Program-made: the position numbers and the translations under genes
The notes under the pieces: generated by a model
Told to the model about the DNA's origin: nothing
Seen by the model: the letters and a program-made list of their open reading frames with translations, nothing else
Database searches by the model: none
In this document: piece after piece, positions 17,891 through 27,058 of the stretch
Layout: each line of letters begins with the position of its first letter
How positions within the stretch are numbered: position 1 is the stretch's first letter
Origin: Mitsuaria sp. 7
GTDB lineage: Bacteria > Pseudomonadota > Gammaproteobacteria > Burkholderiales > Burkholderiaceae_C
Length of the DNA: 64,000 bases
Assembly: GCF_001653795.1 (NCBI RefSeq)
Contig: NZ_CP011514.1
Span: 2,092,976 to 2,156,975 of the forward strand
Reading direction: 5' to 3'

Positions 17891-18544
17891 TTAACCCACC
17901 CAGCGTGTGGGCGTCCGTCCGGTCAACTCGACGATGGCGCGCGTGAGGTGCGCCTGGTCGGCGAAGCCGGACTCGGCGGCGAGCGCGGCCATCGATCCCC
18001 GCCATCCCGGCAGCCGGCGCAGCGCCTGCAGCGCGCGCAGCTCCAGCCGGTAGCGCTTGGGACTGGTGCCGTAGGCGCGGCCGAAGCCCCGGCTGAGCGA
18101 TTGCGGCGCGATGCCCATGGCGTCGGCCCAATCGGCGAGAACGAGATTCGGATCGGCCGCGAGTGCCGCGGCGAGCAGGTCCGGCCAGTCGTTGAGCCGG
18201 GCGACCGAGGGGCGGAAGGTCTGGCGCAACAGCGCAGCGGCCTCGCGAGGGTCGCGCTCGGCGAGCCGGGCGATCGCGTCGGCGTCGTCCACCTGTCCGA
18301 ACGCCTCGACGACGTCGCCCCCGGGCGCCGGCAGATTGAGCACGCGGGCGCCGGCCCGGAAGAACTCGTTCTGATGAGATTCATGCTCGCCGTGGAACAC
18401 CGCCTGGCCGGCCTCGACACGCAGCCGCCCGCGGTCGCCCGCCTCCATGTAGCCGCCCGCCAGCACAAGGGCGACATAGGCGTGGCGATGGCGGTGGCGT
18501 TCCATCCGCTCAAGCGCGCGATGAACGGAGATGGCGGTCGTCAT
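17891..18544 (-). CDS. AraC-family transcriptional regulator
   Basis: This 217-residue protein has an N-terminal cupin-like sensor (residues 1-100: HRHRHAYVALVLAGGYMEAGDRGR, with metal-ligand-type histidines) and a C-terminal double helix-turn-helix (DWADAMGIAPQSLSRGFGRAYGTSPKRYR ... SMAALAAESGFADQAHLTRAI ... GRTPTRW). This is the normal AraC order but the protein is short. Its ATG overlaps the stop of the upstream ABM gene as ATGA, so the two are translationally coupled. Target genes are unknown; the downstream exported HExxH protein is a candidate. Confidence 0.87.
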   Translation of the reverse strand: MTTAISVHRALERMERHRHRHAYVALVLAGGYMEAGDRGRLRVEAGQAVFHGEHESHQNEFFRAGARVLNLPAPGGDVVEAFGQVDDADAIARLAERDPREAAALLRQTFRPSVARLNDWPDLLAAALAADPNLVLADWADAMGIAPQSLSRGFGRAYGTSPKRYRLELRALQALRRLPGWRGSMAALAAESGFADQAHLTRAIVELTGRTPTRWVG

Positions 18545-18897
18545 TCGTTCAAGCGCTCGTCGGCTCGCGGTTCAGCAACCCGACGCCCCGCCAACGGATG
18601 GATGTCCAGGCTCCCGTACATGCTGACGACTTCGCCGACGACCACCTGGTAGCCCTTGAGCCAGCGCGTGTGCTGCTGCTTCGCTTCGAGATGCAGCGGA
18701 TGCGCCATCAACTGGCGCAACGCGGCCATCGACTCCCAGTAGTAGACGTTGGTGATCAGCCCCAGCGCGGCGTTCTCCCAGCTCTCCTCGCCGAGGTAGC
18801 CCGGGATCGCCTTCGCCATCTCCGCGATGGCGTTGTCCAGCGCATGGAAGTCGGCGTCGTACTCGCCCTTGTAGAAGGTGAAGGTGGAGGTGAACAC
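18541..18897 (-). CDS. Antibiotic-biosynthesis-monooxygenase (ABM)-like protein
   Basis: This protein of about 118 residues starts at a GTG at 18897 (VFTSTFTFYKGEYDADF). A longer frame to 19047 is open, but its N-terminal residues are Arg/His-rich and overlap the upstream gene, so the shorter start is preferred. The sequence EMAKAIPGYLGEESWEN ... YYWESMAALRQLMAHPLHLEAKQQ matches the dimeric alpha/beta-barrel ABM/heme-degrading fold (a Trp/Tyr-Trp-x-S motif and His near the end). Function may be small-molecule oxidation. It is coupled to the AraC regulator by a 4-nt overlap. Confidence 0.75.
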   Translation of the reverse strand: MFTSTFTFYKGEYDADFHALDNAIAEMAKAIPGYLGEESWENAALGLITNVYYWESMAALRQLMAHPLHLEAKQQHTRWLKGYQVVVGEVVSMYGSLDIHPLAGRRVAEPRADERLNE

Positions 18898-18964
18898 GGG
18901 CGAATGGAAATGGGTATGGAGATGGCAGAAGGAAGGATGGCGGCGCTGTCGATGGCAAGAGGTG

Positions 18965-19336
18965 TCACTGCGCCAGCAGGCTGCGCGCCACTTGATCGAC
19001 CTCTTCCGCAGATTCGGACGGCGTGGGGTCGAACGCGATTCTTTCAAGCACCGGTCGGAGCAGATGGATCAGCGCTGGTGAGCGCGCCACGACGGCCTCG
19101 AGGAGGTGGTACTTCCAAGTTTCGTCATTCCCCACAAGTATCCGATCAATGAATGGTGCGAGGGGTGCTCCGACGCTGGCAAGAGCGGGAGCCAGGACTG
19201 CCGCAACAGGCCAATTGGCGTCCTGCACCCATGCCAGAAGTGGCGTCGCAACGGGTCGCAGGTGATCCCAGTCGGCGACGGCAGCCCTTTGGGCGGCCGC
19301 CACGTCGAACTTGTCGCTTGGCACGATGGAAGTCAT
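18965..19336 (-). CDS. DUF5071 domain protein
   Basis: This 123-residue protein reads as a complete DUF5071 domain: DKFDVAAAQRAAVADWDHLRP, then LLAWVQDANWPVAAVLAPAL, then ILVGNDETWKYHLLEAVV, and a C-terminal FDPTPSESAEEVDQVAR. The aromatic motifs QDxNWPVA and DDxxWKY are diagnostic of this all-helical, HEAT-like family of unknown function. It stands alone on the minus strand, 67 bp upstream of the ABM gene, and is divergent from the YCII gene. Confidence 0.85.
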   Translation of the reverse strand: MTSIVPSDKFDVAAAQRAAVADWDHLRPVATPLLAWVQDANWPVAAVLAPALASVGAPLAPFIDRILVGNDETWKYHLLEAVVARSPALIHLLRPVLERIAFDPTPSESAEEVDQVARSLLAQ

Positions 19337-19496
19337 TCACGGATTCAAACACAGGCGCGGCGGCCGCGTGGCCAGGCTGGCCCAGCCCGGCGTTCAGTCG
19401 CCCCCTCGTGGCGAGGTCCTGCGTCAAACTAAACTGGTTCGCGCTCGGCGATGGCGAGTTATCACCGGGCAGCGAGAGTTCCTGAAAGGAAGCGCT

Positions 19497-19838
19497 ATGT
19501 CCAAGTACCTCATCTCCTTCCCCAGCGCCGCGATGGTCGTTCCCGACGGCGAGTGGGACGCGGTGGTCCGCGACTCGCATGCGGTGATCGAGGAGGCCAA
19601 GGTGGCCGGCGTCTATGTCTTCGGCGGCGGCATCGATGAGAGCGTCGCGCCGGTGCTCGTCTCGGCGGATGGCAGCGTCGCTGAAGGCGGCTACCCCGGG
19701 GGGCCTACGCTCAACGGCGGATTCTGTGTCCTCGAATTGCCGTCGCGTGAAGCGGCCGTCGACTGGTCCGCGCGCATCGCCAAGGCCTGCCGCTGTCGAC
19801 AGGAACTTCGCGTGTTCTTCTTCGATCCGGCGTCCTGA
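19497..19838 (+). CDS. YCII-related (DGPF-type) domain protein
   Basis: This 113-residue protein starts at the ATG at 19497, preceded by an AAAGGA ribosome-binding site. The sequence MSKYLISFPSAAMVVPDGEW ... VIEEAKVAGVYVFGGGIDE ... VAEGGYPGGPTLNGGFCVLELPSREAAVDWSARIAKAC follows the ferredoxin-like YCII fold found in DGPFAETKE proteins. Such proteins often sit with ECF sigma factors; none is adjacent here. A longer in-frame start at 19311 exists but lacks family similarity. Confidence 0.85.
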   Translation: MSKYLISFPSAAMVVPDGEWDAVVRDSHAVIEEAKVAGVYVFGGGIDESVAPVLVSADGSVAEGGYPGGPTLNGGFCVLELPSREAAVDWSARIAKACRCRQELRVFFFDPAS

Positions 19839-19887
19839 CCGCCAGTCGGGGGTCGGTTCTTGCGTGAGGCTGCTGGCCCTCACCGCT

Positions 19888-19913
19888 GCCCTCTCCCGCA
19901 AGCGGGAGAGGGC
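19888..19913. terminator. Perfect 12-bp hairpin, bidirectional terminator or dispersed repeat
   Basis: GCCCTCTCCCGC at 19888-19899 and GCGGGAGAGGGC at 19902-19913 are perfectly complementary with AA between them. It sits between the convergent YCII gene and the hybrid kinase gene. No clear U-tract follows on either side. Similar CCCTCTCCC..GGGAGAGGG hairpins are dispersed in many proteobacterial genomes. Confidence 0.6.
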
Positions 19914-19926
19914 GCAAGAGGACCGA

Positions 19927-21585
19927 TCACGCCACCGCCAGGTGCACCGCCTCCGCCAGCGCGTCCACGCGGAACGGCTTCTTCAGGATGGACCGGGCGC
20001 CCAGCACCTGACCGACCTTGTCCATGTCGGCGTAGCCCGTCGCCAGGATGATCGGGATCGTCGGCCACGCGTCTTGCACGCGCCGGATCAGCTCCCCGCC
20101 GTTCATGCCCGGCATCACGTAGTCCACGATCAGCAGGCTGGGCTGGCTTTCGCCCAGCGTGCGCAGCGCATCCGCGCCGTTGGACACCGCCGTCACCTGG
20201 TGCCCCAGCAGCTCCAGGCTCTGGACGATGGAATGCCGCACCTCGTCGTCGTCCTCGACCACCAGGATGTCCTGGCGCGGCGTGACCAGGCTCGAGCGAT
20301 CCGCCTCGGCCTCCTCCGCCAGAGCCCCGATGGCCAGCGGGAACGTGAGGTGCACCTGCGTCCCCTGCCCCGGCGCGCTGTCGATGCGCACCTGCCCGCC
20401 CGACTGCTTCGCGAAACCGTAGACCTGCGCCAGTCCCAGACCCGTGCCGCTGCCCATCGCCTTGGTGGTGAAGAAGGGCTCGAACACGCGCTCGATGATG
20501 GACGGCGGGATGCCCGCGCCGTTGTCGGCCACCGTCACGCGCACGCCGGGCACGACCTGACCCTCACGCTCGCACTCGGCCTCCTGCGTGGCGATGGCGA
20601 TGGTGCCACCCTCCTTCATCGCATCGCGCGCATTGAGCGCGAGGTTGAGGACGGCCATCTCCAGCTGGTTGGGATCCAGCCGCACCACCGGCTGCGGATG
20701 CGCCAGCGCCAGCTCGATGCGTACGCGCGAACCGACCGACGTCAGCAGCAGTTCCTGCATGCCGTTGATCGACGCGTGGATGTCGGTCGCCTGCGGCACC
20801 AGCGACTGGTTGCGGGCGAAGGACAGCAGCTGCTCGGTCAAGCGCGCGCCGCGCTTCACCGTGCGCCGCGCGCCCTCCACGATCCGTCCCGCCGGCGGCG
20901 GACAGTCCAGCCGTGCCAGCAGGTCCAGGTTGGTGCCGATGACGTGCAGCAGGTTGTTGAAGTCGTGCGCGATGCCGCCGGTCAGATGCCCCATGGCCTC
21001 CATCTTCTGGACCTGCAGCAGCGCCGCCTGCGCGCGCTCGCGCTCGGCGATCTCGTTCATGAGCCGGTTGTTGGCCATCGAGAGCTCGCGCGTGCGGCTC
21101 TCGATGCGGTCCTCGAGCTCGCGGTTGAGCCGCTCCACGGCGTCATGCGCGACCGCGAGCTCGGCCAGCATCGCGCGGTTCGCGTACTGCCGCGCCCGGG
21201 CGCGCACGGCCGCCTCCACGGCGGTGTGCAGCGTGTCGGGGCTCAGCGGCCGCTCCAGCAGGATGACGTTGCCCATCAGGTGCAGCGAGGTCGCCGCGTT
21301 GTGCGCGCGCCGGCCGGTGCGCTTGCCGGTCAGCACGACGAAGGGGAAGTCCGACCAGGACGGCTGCCGGCTCAGCCACAGGTGCACCGGACTGCCCGGC
21401 ACGATGGACAAGGCCTCCTCCGTCACGACCGCCGCCGCGGCCCCTTCGTTCAGGGCCGCCAGCAGTTGCTCGGGGGTGTGCACGGGCTGGGCCGTAGCCA
21501 TGCCCCGCACGACCTCCGCGATCACCTGCGCATCCCGCCCGAACGGCGCCAGGATGATCACCCGGGATTCGAAGGCGTCGCTCAT
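19927..21585 (-). CDS. Hybrid sensor histidine kinase / response regulator
   Basis: This 552-residue protein appears soluble. Residues 1-125 resemble a degenerate receiver ([21 protein letters not shown]; the acceptor position reads AVVTEEAL). A coiled coil at 130-190 leads to the HisKA box [14 protein letters not shown] with His207, the ATPase boxes ([41 protein letters not shown]) and a C-terminal receiver ([23 protein letters not shown], acceptor Asp in [13 protein letters not shown], Lys in SILKKPF). No membrane helix is seen. Its start overlaps the stop of the KaiC-like gene by 4 nt, so the two are coupled and probably signal together. Confidence 0.93.
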   Translation of the reverse strand: MSDAFESRVIILAPFGRDAQVIAEVVRGMATAQPVHTPEQLLAALNEGAAAAVVTEEALSIVPGSPVHLWLSRQPSWSDFPFVVLTGKRTGRRAHNAATSLHLMGNVILLERPLSPDTLHTAVEAAVRARARQYANRAMLAELAVAHDAVERLNRELEDRIESRTRELSMANNRLMNEIAERERAQAALLQVQKMEAMGHLTGGIAHDFNNLLHVIGTNLDLLARLDCPPPAGRIVEGARRTVKRGARLTEQLLSFARNQSLVPQATDIHASINGMQELLLTSVGSRVRIELALAHPQPVVRLDPNQLEMAVLNLALNARDAMKEGGTIAIATQEAECEREGQVVPGVRVTVADNGAGIPPSIIERVFEPFFTTKAMGSGTGLGLAQVYGFAKQSGGQVRIDSAPGQGTQVHLTFPLAIGALAEEAEADRSSLVTPRQDILVVEDDDEVRHSIVQSLELLGHQVTAVSNGADALRTLGESQPSLLIVDYVMPGMNGGELIRRVQDAWPTIPIILATGYADMDKVGQVLGARSILKKPFRVDALAEAVHLAVA

Positions 21586-23066
21586 CGAGCGTCGTTGTCG
21601 CTCAGCAGCGCCATCTCTCCGGCGTATCGCGAGATGCCGGACACCACGCCCTCGAAGTCCGTCAGGGCCTCGCCCACCTCCACGCCGCGGTCGCCGAGGC
21701 GGAACTCATGGATGGTGTTGGCGTGCTTGTTGGTGCGGCTCTTCGCCACCGACACCGCCTTGAGCAGGTTGCCCCGCGCCTCGAAGTAGCGGAACAGCAC
21801 CACCGCGTCGCTCAGGTAGCTCAGGTCGATGTCCAGCCGGCCCTGCCCCAGGATGCCGTGCTGGCCAAGCACCAGGATGGTCATCACGCCGCGCTGGTTG
21901 AGGTAGGTCAGCAGCTCATGCATCTGCAGCATCAGGAACTTGCCGCCGGGCATGGCTTGCAGATAGGCGTTGAGGCTGTCGATGACCACCGTGCGGGCGC
22001 CGTCCTCCTCGACCGAACGCCGCACGCGCGCGGCGAATTCGCCGGCCGTGACCTCCGCGGGATCCAGCGCGCTGAGCAGGAAGCGGCCTTCGTCGATGTC
22101 GGGCTGCAGGTCGTAGCCCAGGGTCCTGGCGCGGGGCAGCAGCGTGCCCAGGCCTTCGTCGAAGAGGTAGTAGGCCGCCCGTTCGCCGCGCCGCAACGCC
22201 GCGTGCACGCAGGCAATGGCGGTGGTGGTCTTGCCGACGCCGGACGGTCCGACGAACAGCGTGTTGCTGCCGCGGGCCAGGCCGCCGCCCAGCGCGGCAT
22301 CGAAGGCGACGTTGCCGCTGCTGACGTTCTCCGGCACGAAGGCCTTGTGGTGCTCCGCCGCGATCAGGCGCGGGAACACTTCCAGGCCGCCGGTCTTGAG
22401 GGTGAAGTCGTGCTCGCCGCTGCGGAAGCCGATGCCCCGCATCTTCGCCACGCGCAGGAAGCGCTTGTCGGCGCCGTACTCGCCCACGATCTGCTGCAGC
22501 CACACGACCCCGTGCGCGATGCTGCGCAGCTGCATGTCGCCGGTGGACGCGCTCAGGTCGTCCAGCATCAGCACCGTGCAGTCGTGGTGGGCGAAGAAAT
22601 GCTTCAGCGCCAGCACCTGGCGCCGGTAGCGCAACGGATCCTGGGCCAGCAGGCGCATCTCCGACAGGCTGTCGAAGACCACGCGCTTCGGTCGGGTCGC
22701 CTCGATGCGCGCCATCACGCCCTGCACGGTCTGGTTCAGTTCGAGCTCGGCGGGGTGGATGATGGTCTGCTCCGCCTCGGGACCGAGCTGCTCCGCGCTG
22801 ACCAGCTCGAAGACCTCCAGCTGGGGGTGGTCCAGGCTCCAGCCATGCGACTTGGCGACCTCCTTCAGCTCATTGCCGGTCTCGGACAGCGTGACATACA
22901 GGCCGGGCTCGCCGACCGCGAGCCCCGCGAGCAGGAAATGCATCCCCAGCGTGGTCTTGCCGGTGCCCGGCTCCCCTTCGAAGAGGTAGAGGTGGCCGGC
23001 GGGAAGTCCGCCCTGGAGGATGTCATCGAGGCCGGAGATGCCGGTGGAGCAGCGGGTGGGGGTCAT
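21582..23066 (-). CDS. KaiC-like double-domain ATPase (module A)
   Basis: This 494-residue protein has two RecA-type KaiC domains. Domain 1 starts STGISGLDDILQGGLPAGHLYLFEGEPGTGKTT (Walker A 31-39), with Walker B VVFDSLSE at 129-135. Domain 2 starts SGNVAFDAALGGGLARGSNTLF with Walker A GPSGVGKT at 273-280, an FDEGLG segment and Walker B TVVIDSLNAYL. The CII phosphosite segment, IST(I)TD in cyanobacterial KaiC, reads LSYLSD at 415-420: a Ser is kept but Thr is Tyr. No kaiB or kaiA is nearby; instead it is coupled to a hybrid kinase. A role as an ATP-driven signalling hub or timer is inference. Confidence 0.92.
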   Translation of the reverse strand: MTPTRCSTGISGLDDILQGGLPAGHLYLFEGEPGTGKTTLGMHFLLAGLAVGEPGLYVTLSETGNELKEVAKSHGWSLDHPQLEVFELVSAEQLGPEAEQTIIHPAELELNQTVQGVMARIEATRPKRVVFDSLSEMRLLAQDPLRYRRQVLALKHFFAHHDCTVLMLDDLSASTGDMQLRSIAHGVVWLQQIVGEYGADKRFLRVAKMRGIGFRSGEHDFTLKTGGLEVFPRLIAAEHHKAFVPENVSSGNVAFDAALGGGLARGSNTLFVGPSGVGKTTTAIACVHAALRRGERAAYYLFDEGLGTLLPRARTLGYDLQPDIDEGRFLLSALDPAEVTAGEFAARVRRSVEEDGARTVVIDSLNAYLQAMPGGKFLMLQMHELLTYLNQRGVMTILVLGQHGILGQGRLDIDLSYLSDAVVLFRYFEARGNLLKAVSVAKSRTNKHANTIHEFRLGDRGVEVGEALTDFEGVVSGISRYAGEMALLSDNDAR

Positions 23067-23198
23067 GGATCGGACGGCGCGGGCGAAAGAGGTGCATTCT
23101 CGTCCAGGCGCCCGCGGAGGCGGTCCGGAGAGGTCGAAAGCCGCGCCGCAGCAAATGGCGTGCCCGCTCGCTCACGGCGGCGTGCCCTCCCCAGACGG

Positions 23199-23759
23199 TC
23201 ATGGACGGTCATGCCGCGCAGGAGCGGCGTCGTCCTGCACCGTCAAGCCCCGGGCGGCTTCCGTGAGCAATGGGGTCATGACGGCCCATCCCACGGCCAG
23301 CACGGCGAGCGCCTGGATCGTGTCGGGGAAGACGCCCGCCCCCAGTCTCACGGCGCCCAGGTAGGACGCCGGGCCGGAGATGGCGCCGAGCAGCGCCGCC
23401 AGCCACGGCCGGCCGTGCAGCCAGGCCAGCGGCCCGCGGACGATGCTGGCGAACAAGGCCCACAAGGCCAGGATCCAGACGGGCGCCCAGCCCTCGACCG
23501 GACCGGGGGATGCGTAGACGAGCCAGCCACTGCGCAGCAGGAAGGTGTCCCAGACCAGACCCAGGACGAGCGCACCGGCGATCAGGGCCAGGTCCACGCG
23601 TCGCCCGGCGCTGACGCTCAACTGAAGGACGAGGACGACGCCGACGGCGAGCAGTCCCCATCCGACCTGCCCGTTCGCCGCACCGAGCACGCACGCGAAC
23701 CAGGCGATCTGGAAAACGAGGAACTGACCGACGAGGACCAAGGCTTCCTTCTTCCGCAC
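23199..23759 (-). CDS. DUF2878 family membrane protein
   Basis: This 186-residue protein has about five hydrophobic helices, starting MRKKEALVLVGQFLVFQIAWFACVLGA, with the family hallmark LLGAISGPASYLGAVRLGAG near residue 130. DUF2878 proteins are small inner-membrane proteins of unknown function, often encoded near lipid or steroid-type genes. Here it stands between the KaiC-like gene (133-bp gap) and a diguanylate cyclase (42-bp gap) on the same strand. There is no direct evidence of a functional link. Confidence 0.82.
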   Translation of the reverse strand: MRKKEALVLVGQFLVFQIAWFACVLGAANGQVGWGLLAVGVVLVLQLSVSAGRRVDLALIAGALVLGLVWDTFLLRSGWLVYASPGPVEGWAPVWILALWALFASIVRGPLAWLHGRPWLAALLGAISGPASYLGAVRLGAGVFPDTIQALAVLAVGWAVMTPLLTEAARGLTVQDDAAPARHDRP

Positions 23760-23801
23760 GCGACACCTCCGTGGGGTCGGAGTGCCCCGGGCGCCCTGAC
23801 T

Positions 23802-25727
23802 CTAAGCGACGAGCAGCGGCCGCGTGGACGGCGCCGTCGCGAGCGCCGCGACCGACGCGGCGGTCGACGACACCGACGATCCGATCTGGATGCGTCCCTT
23901 GCCGGCGCGCTTGGCCGCGTACATGGCCTCGTCGGCGCCGCGCATGACTGCGGCCATCTCGCAGGATCCCCGGGCCAGCACGATGCCGATGCTCGCGCTC
24001 ACGGTGACGAGGTGACCGCCGGCGATCCCGATCGGCCGCTCGATCTCCGCCAGGCAGCGCTGGAGCACCGCGCGCGCGCTGCCCACGTCGCCGGTGGTGG
24101 CCAGCACGATCCCGAACTCGTCGCCGCCCAGGCGGGCCACGATGTCGTTGGCGCGCAGGGTCTGCTGCAGCCGGGCGCCGACTTCCTTGAGCACCTCGTC
24201 GCCGGCCTCGTGCCCATGGCGGTCGTTGACGGGCTTGAAACCGTCCAGGTCCAGGTAGCAGACCGCCAGGCCCGTGTCCGCCCGCGACGCGCCCGCCTGG
24301 GCGTCGGCGAGCTTCTCCTCGAACAGGCGCCGGTTCGGCAGGCCGGTCAGGGCGTCCCGGAAGGCCATGCCGTAGGCCTTCTCCTCGCTCTGCTTGAGCG
24401 CGTCGATGTCCACCAGCATCCACAGGCTCTCGTCCTCGGAGACCAGCATGCCGCTGAGATCGATCCACAGCGCCGCGCCGTCCTTCTTGCGCATCTGCAC
24501 CTGGGTGCGGAAGCGTTCGCCGGCGCGCAGGGCGCCGTAGCCGGCCCGGCCGATGTAGTCGAAGGTGGCCTGGTCCAGGTAGAGCTCGCGCATCGGCATG
24601 CCGCGCAGTTCGCCGGGGCCGTAGCCGAGGATGCGTTCGAGGGCGCGGTTGTCCCAGAGGATCACGCGCGAGCGCAGGCGCACCATGCCCACCAGGTCGT
24701 TCTCCAGCATCAGCGACTGCTCGCGCGCGGTGCGGTCCGCAGCCAGCCGGCCTTCATGCTCGCGCTTCTGTCCGCGATAGAGCAGCACGGAGATGCCGGC
24801 GACCAGGGCGATCATCAGCGCCACGAGGCCCGCGAGTTCCGCGACCTGGTGGTACCAGGCGCCGAGGTACTCCCCGGTGCTCAGGCCGGCGTAGACGGTG
24901 AACGGGTAGCCCTGCACGCGGCGGTAGGCGGTGATGCGTTCGACCTTGTCCAGCGCCGTCGAGGTCACGTACCACCCCTGCGCCGGGTCGCGACTGAGGT
25001 GCTCGCGCAGGGCCTGGGAGACCGTGGCCTCGCCCAACCCCTTGAGCGACCGCGGCTCGGACGCGGAATGGCGGGCCACCAGCAGGAAGTTGTCGTTCAT
25101 GCGCATCGCCATCGCGCCCGACTGGCCGAGCGCCATCTCGGCGAAGTGTTCCGCGAAGTGTTCCGAGGTCATCTCCGTCAGCACGATGCCGTCGAAGCCG
25201 CCGTCGGCGTTGATCAGCCGGCGCGCGATCACGATGCACCAGCCTCCCGCCACGCGGTCCTGCAGCGGCTCGGACACCACCGTGGCATCGCGTGCCCTCG
25301 CCTGCTCGAAATAGGCCCGGTCGCCGAGGCGCACGGGCGTCGCCAGCGGGTTCCCGTCGGTGGTCACCAGCCCGGTGGCATCGACCACGCGCACCGCGCT
25401 CACATGCCTGAGCAGCTCGCGCTGCTCGGCGACCATCTGCGCCAGGACCTCGGCACGGTCCGCCGCACGCGACGTCTTCGCGTAGCGCTCCGCCACGGTG
25501 GCCAGGGCGTTGTCGATGAGGCGCAGCTCGGCGGCCACTTCGCCGCTCATGCTCGCGCTCAGGTTCTCGGCGGTCAGCCGCGCCGCGTCTTCGTCGCCTT
25601 CGCGGGCGTTGTGCAGGCTCAGTCCGGCGGCCAGACACAGCAGCAGGCCCAGCATCAGGTTGCCGGCGACCAGCCCGCGGCGCAGGCGGGTGAGTGAGGT
25701 CGTGACGATCGTTCGTTGGTGTTGCAT
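23802..25727 (-). CDS. Membrane diguanylate cyclase with Cache, PAS and GGDEF domains
   Basis: This protein has 641 residues. Domains in order are: an N-terminal helix (LVAGNLMLGLLLCLAAGLSL), a periplasmic dCache-like sensor (about 40-300, with LGDRAYFEQARARDATVVSEPL), a second helix (LVALMIALVAGISVLLY), a PAS domain (LENDLVGMVRLRSRVILWDNRA) and GGDEF from about 455. The active site LGGDEFGIVL is intact near residue 535, and an RxxD inhibitory site (RAND) lies five residues upstream, so both c-di-GMP synthesis and product inhibition are expected. The extracytoplasmic ligand is unknown. Confidence 0.93.
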   Translation of the reverse strand: MQHQRTIVTTSLTRLRRGLVAGNLMLGLLLCLAAGLSLHNAREGDEDAARLTAENLSASMSGEVAAELRLIDNALATVAERYAKTSRAADRAEVLAQMVAEQRELLRHVSAVRVVDATGLVTTDGNPLATPVRLGDRAYFEQARARDATVVSEPLQDRVAGGWCIVIARRLINADGGFDGIVLTEMTSEHFAEHFAEMALGQSGAMAMRMNDNFLLVARHSASEPRSLKGLGEATVSQALREHLSRDPAQGWYVTSTALDKVERITAYRRVQGYPFTVYAGLSTGEYLGAWYHQVAELAGLVALMIALVAGISVLLYRGQKREHEGRLAADRTAREQSLMLENDLVGMVRLRSRVILWDNRALERILGYGPGELRGMPMRELYLDQATFDYIGRAGYGALRAGERFRTQVQMRKKDGAALWIDLSGMLVSEDESLWMLVDIDALKQSEEKAYGMAFRDALTGLPNRRLFEEKLADAQAGASRADTGLAVCYLDLDGFKPVNDRHGHEAGDEVLKEVGARLQQTLRANDIVARLGGDEFGIVLATTGDVGSARAVLQRCLAEIERPIGIAGGHLVTVSASIGIVLARGSCEMAAVMRGADEAMYAAKRAGKGRIQIGSSVSSTAASVAALATAPSTRPLLVA

Positions 25728-25960
25728 GGCGAGGCGGCTTTCCGGCGGGGCCGTCGGCGGGGAACGCCCACCCCTGGCCCAATGTCGGATGTTGTACGTC
25801 TGCGCCTTGCGCCGCGCTATCCGGCACTGGATGAAGCTGGTGTAGGGGGACGACTGACGGGGTTTGCCCGATCCGCCGGATCACCGGCAAAGCCTGCCCC
25901 CGAGCGGGAACGGCCGGATCGCGTTAGGGTGGCGGGATATCTGGAGCACACCCGCACGCC

Positions 25961-27058
25961 ATGACCGCCCACCACACGCCCTCCTCCGCCATCGTCTCCG
26001 TCCAGCCCCTGGGCATGCCCTGGGAGACGATCGACCCGTTCCTGTTCTGCGTCCACCACGACGACGCCTATCCGCCCGGCAACGGCCGCCACGGGCCGGA
26101 CGCGGCGCTGCTGGCGGGCCGGAAGATGGGCTCGGACTTCTCGCGCCAGGACGGCTGGAGCATGTATCACGGCCAGCAGGTGCCCGGCTTTCCGGCCCAC
26201 CCGCATCGCGGCTTCGAGACCGTGACCATCGTCCGCAAGGGGCGCATCGACCACGCCGATTCGCTGGGCGCCGGCGCGCGCTTCGGCGGCGGCGACGTGC
26301 AGTGGCTGACGGCCGGCAAGGGCATCGTCCATGCGGAGATGTTCCCGCTGCTGCACACCGACCGGCCCAATCCGCTGGAGCTGTTCCAGATCTGGCTCAA
26401 CCTGCCGGCGGACAGCAAGATGGTGGAACCGCACTTCACGATGTTCTGGTCGCAGGACATCCCGCGGCACACCTTCGTCGATGAGGCCGGACGCGCCACC
26501 GAGGTCGTGGTGATCGCCGGCGAGCTGGCCGCGACGGGGACCGGCAACGGCAACGGGAATGGCCATGGGTCGGCGGGCGCGGCCAGGCCGCTGGCACCGC
26601 CGCCGGACTCCTGGGGCTCGCGGCTGCATTCGGACCTGGCGATGTGGACGCTGCGCCTGGAACCCGGCGCGACGTGGACGCTGCCGGCGGCGCTGGGCGA
26701 CGGGACGCGGCGCAAGCTGTACTTCTTCGCCGGCAGCGAGCTCACCATCGAGGGTCAGGTCGTGCCGGTCGGCGCCGCCATTGAAGTGCGGGCCGGCGCA
26801 GCGGTCGTGCTGAGCAACGGCGATCAGCCCGGCGAGCTGCTGATGCTGCAAGGCCGTCCCATCGGCGAGCCGGTGGCGCAGTACGGCCCCTTCGTCATGA
26901 ACACCGAGCAGGAGCTGCGCCAGGCCTTCGAGGACTACCGCCGGACCGAGTTCGGCGGCTGGCCGTGGCCGGACCAGGCACCGGTGCACGGCCACGAGGA
27001 GGACCGTTTCGCGCGGCATGCGAACGGGTGGACGGAGCGGCCCCCGTCACAGGACTGA
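25961..27058 (+). CDS. Pirin-family cupin protein
   Basis: This 365-residue protein starts MTAHHTPSSAIVSVQPLGMPW. The N-terminal cupin contains the pirin metal motif FPAHPHRGFETVTIV and later QWLTAGKGIVHAEMFP, with three histidines and a glutamate in the expected positions. The C-terminal cupin includes LYFFAGSELTIEGQVVPVGAAIEV. Between the cupins is a Gly/Asn repeat (GTGNGNGNGHG). Bacterial pirins may be quercetin dioxygenases or redox/iron-responsive regulators; the specific role is not shown. It is divergent from the diguanylate cyclase. Confidence 0.92.
   Translation: MTAHHTPSSAIVSVQPLGMPWETIDPFLFCVHHDDAYPPGNGRHGPDAALLAGRKMGSDFSRQDGWSMYHGQQVPGFPAHPHRGFETVTIVRKGRIDHADSLGAGARFGGGDVQWLTAGKGIVHAEMFPLLHTDRPNPLELFQIWLNLPADSKMVEPHFTMFWSQDIPRHTFVDEAGRATEVVVIAGELAATGTGNGNGNGHGSAGAARPLAPPPDSWGSRLHSDLAMWTLRLEPGATWTLPAALGDGTRRKLYFFAGSELTIEGQVVPVGAAIEVRAGAAVVLSNGDQPGELLMLQGRPIGEPVAQYGPFVMNTEQELRQAFEDYRRTEFGGWPWPDQAPVHGHEEDRFARHANGWTERPPSQD

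Noticed and set aside
18898..19047. Longer N-terminus for the ABM-like protein.
   Set aside because: The extension is Arg/His-rich, overlaps the DUF5071 gene, and the fold begins after the GTG at 18897.
21708..25697. Plus-strand frame of about 1,330 codons across the KaiC, DUF2878 and cyclase genes.
   Set aside because: It spans three real minus-strand genes and their gaps and shows no domain.
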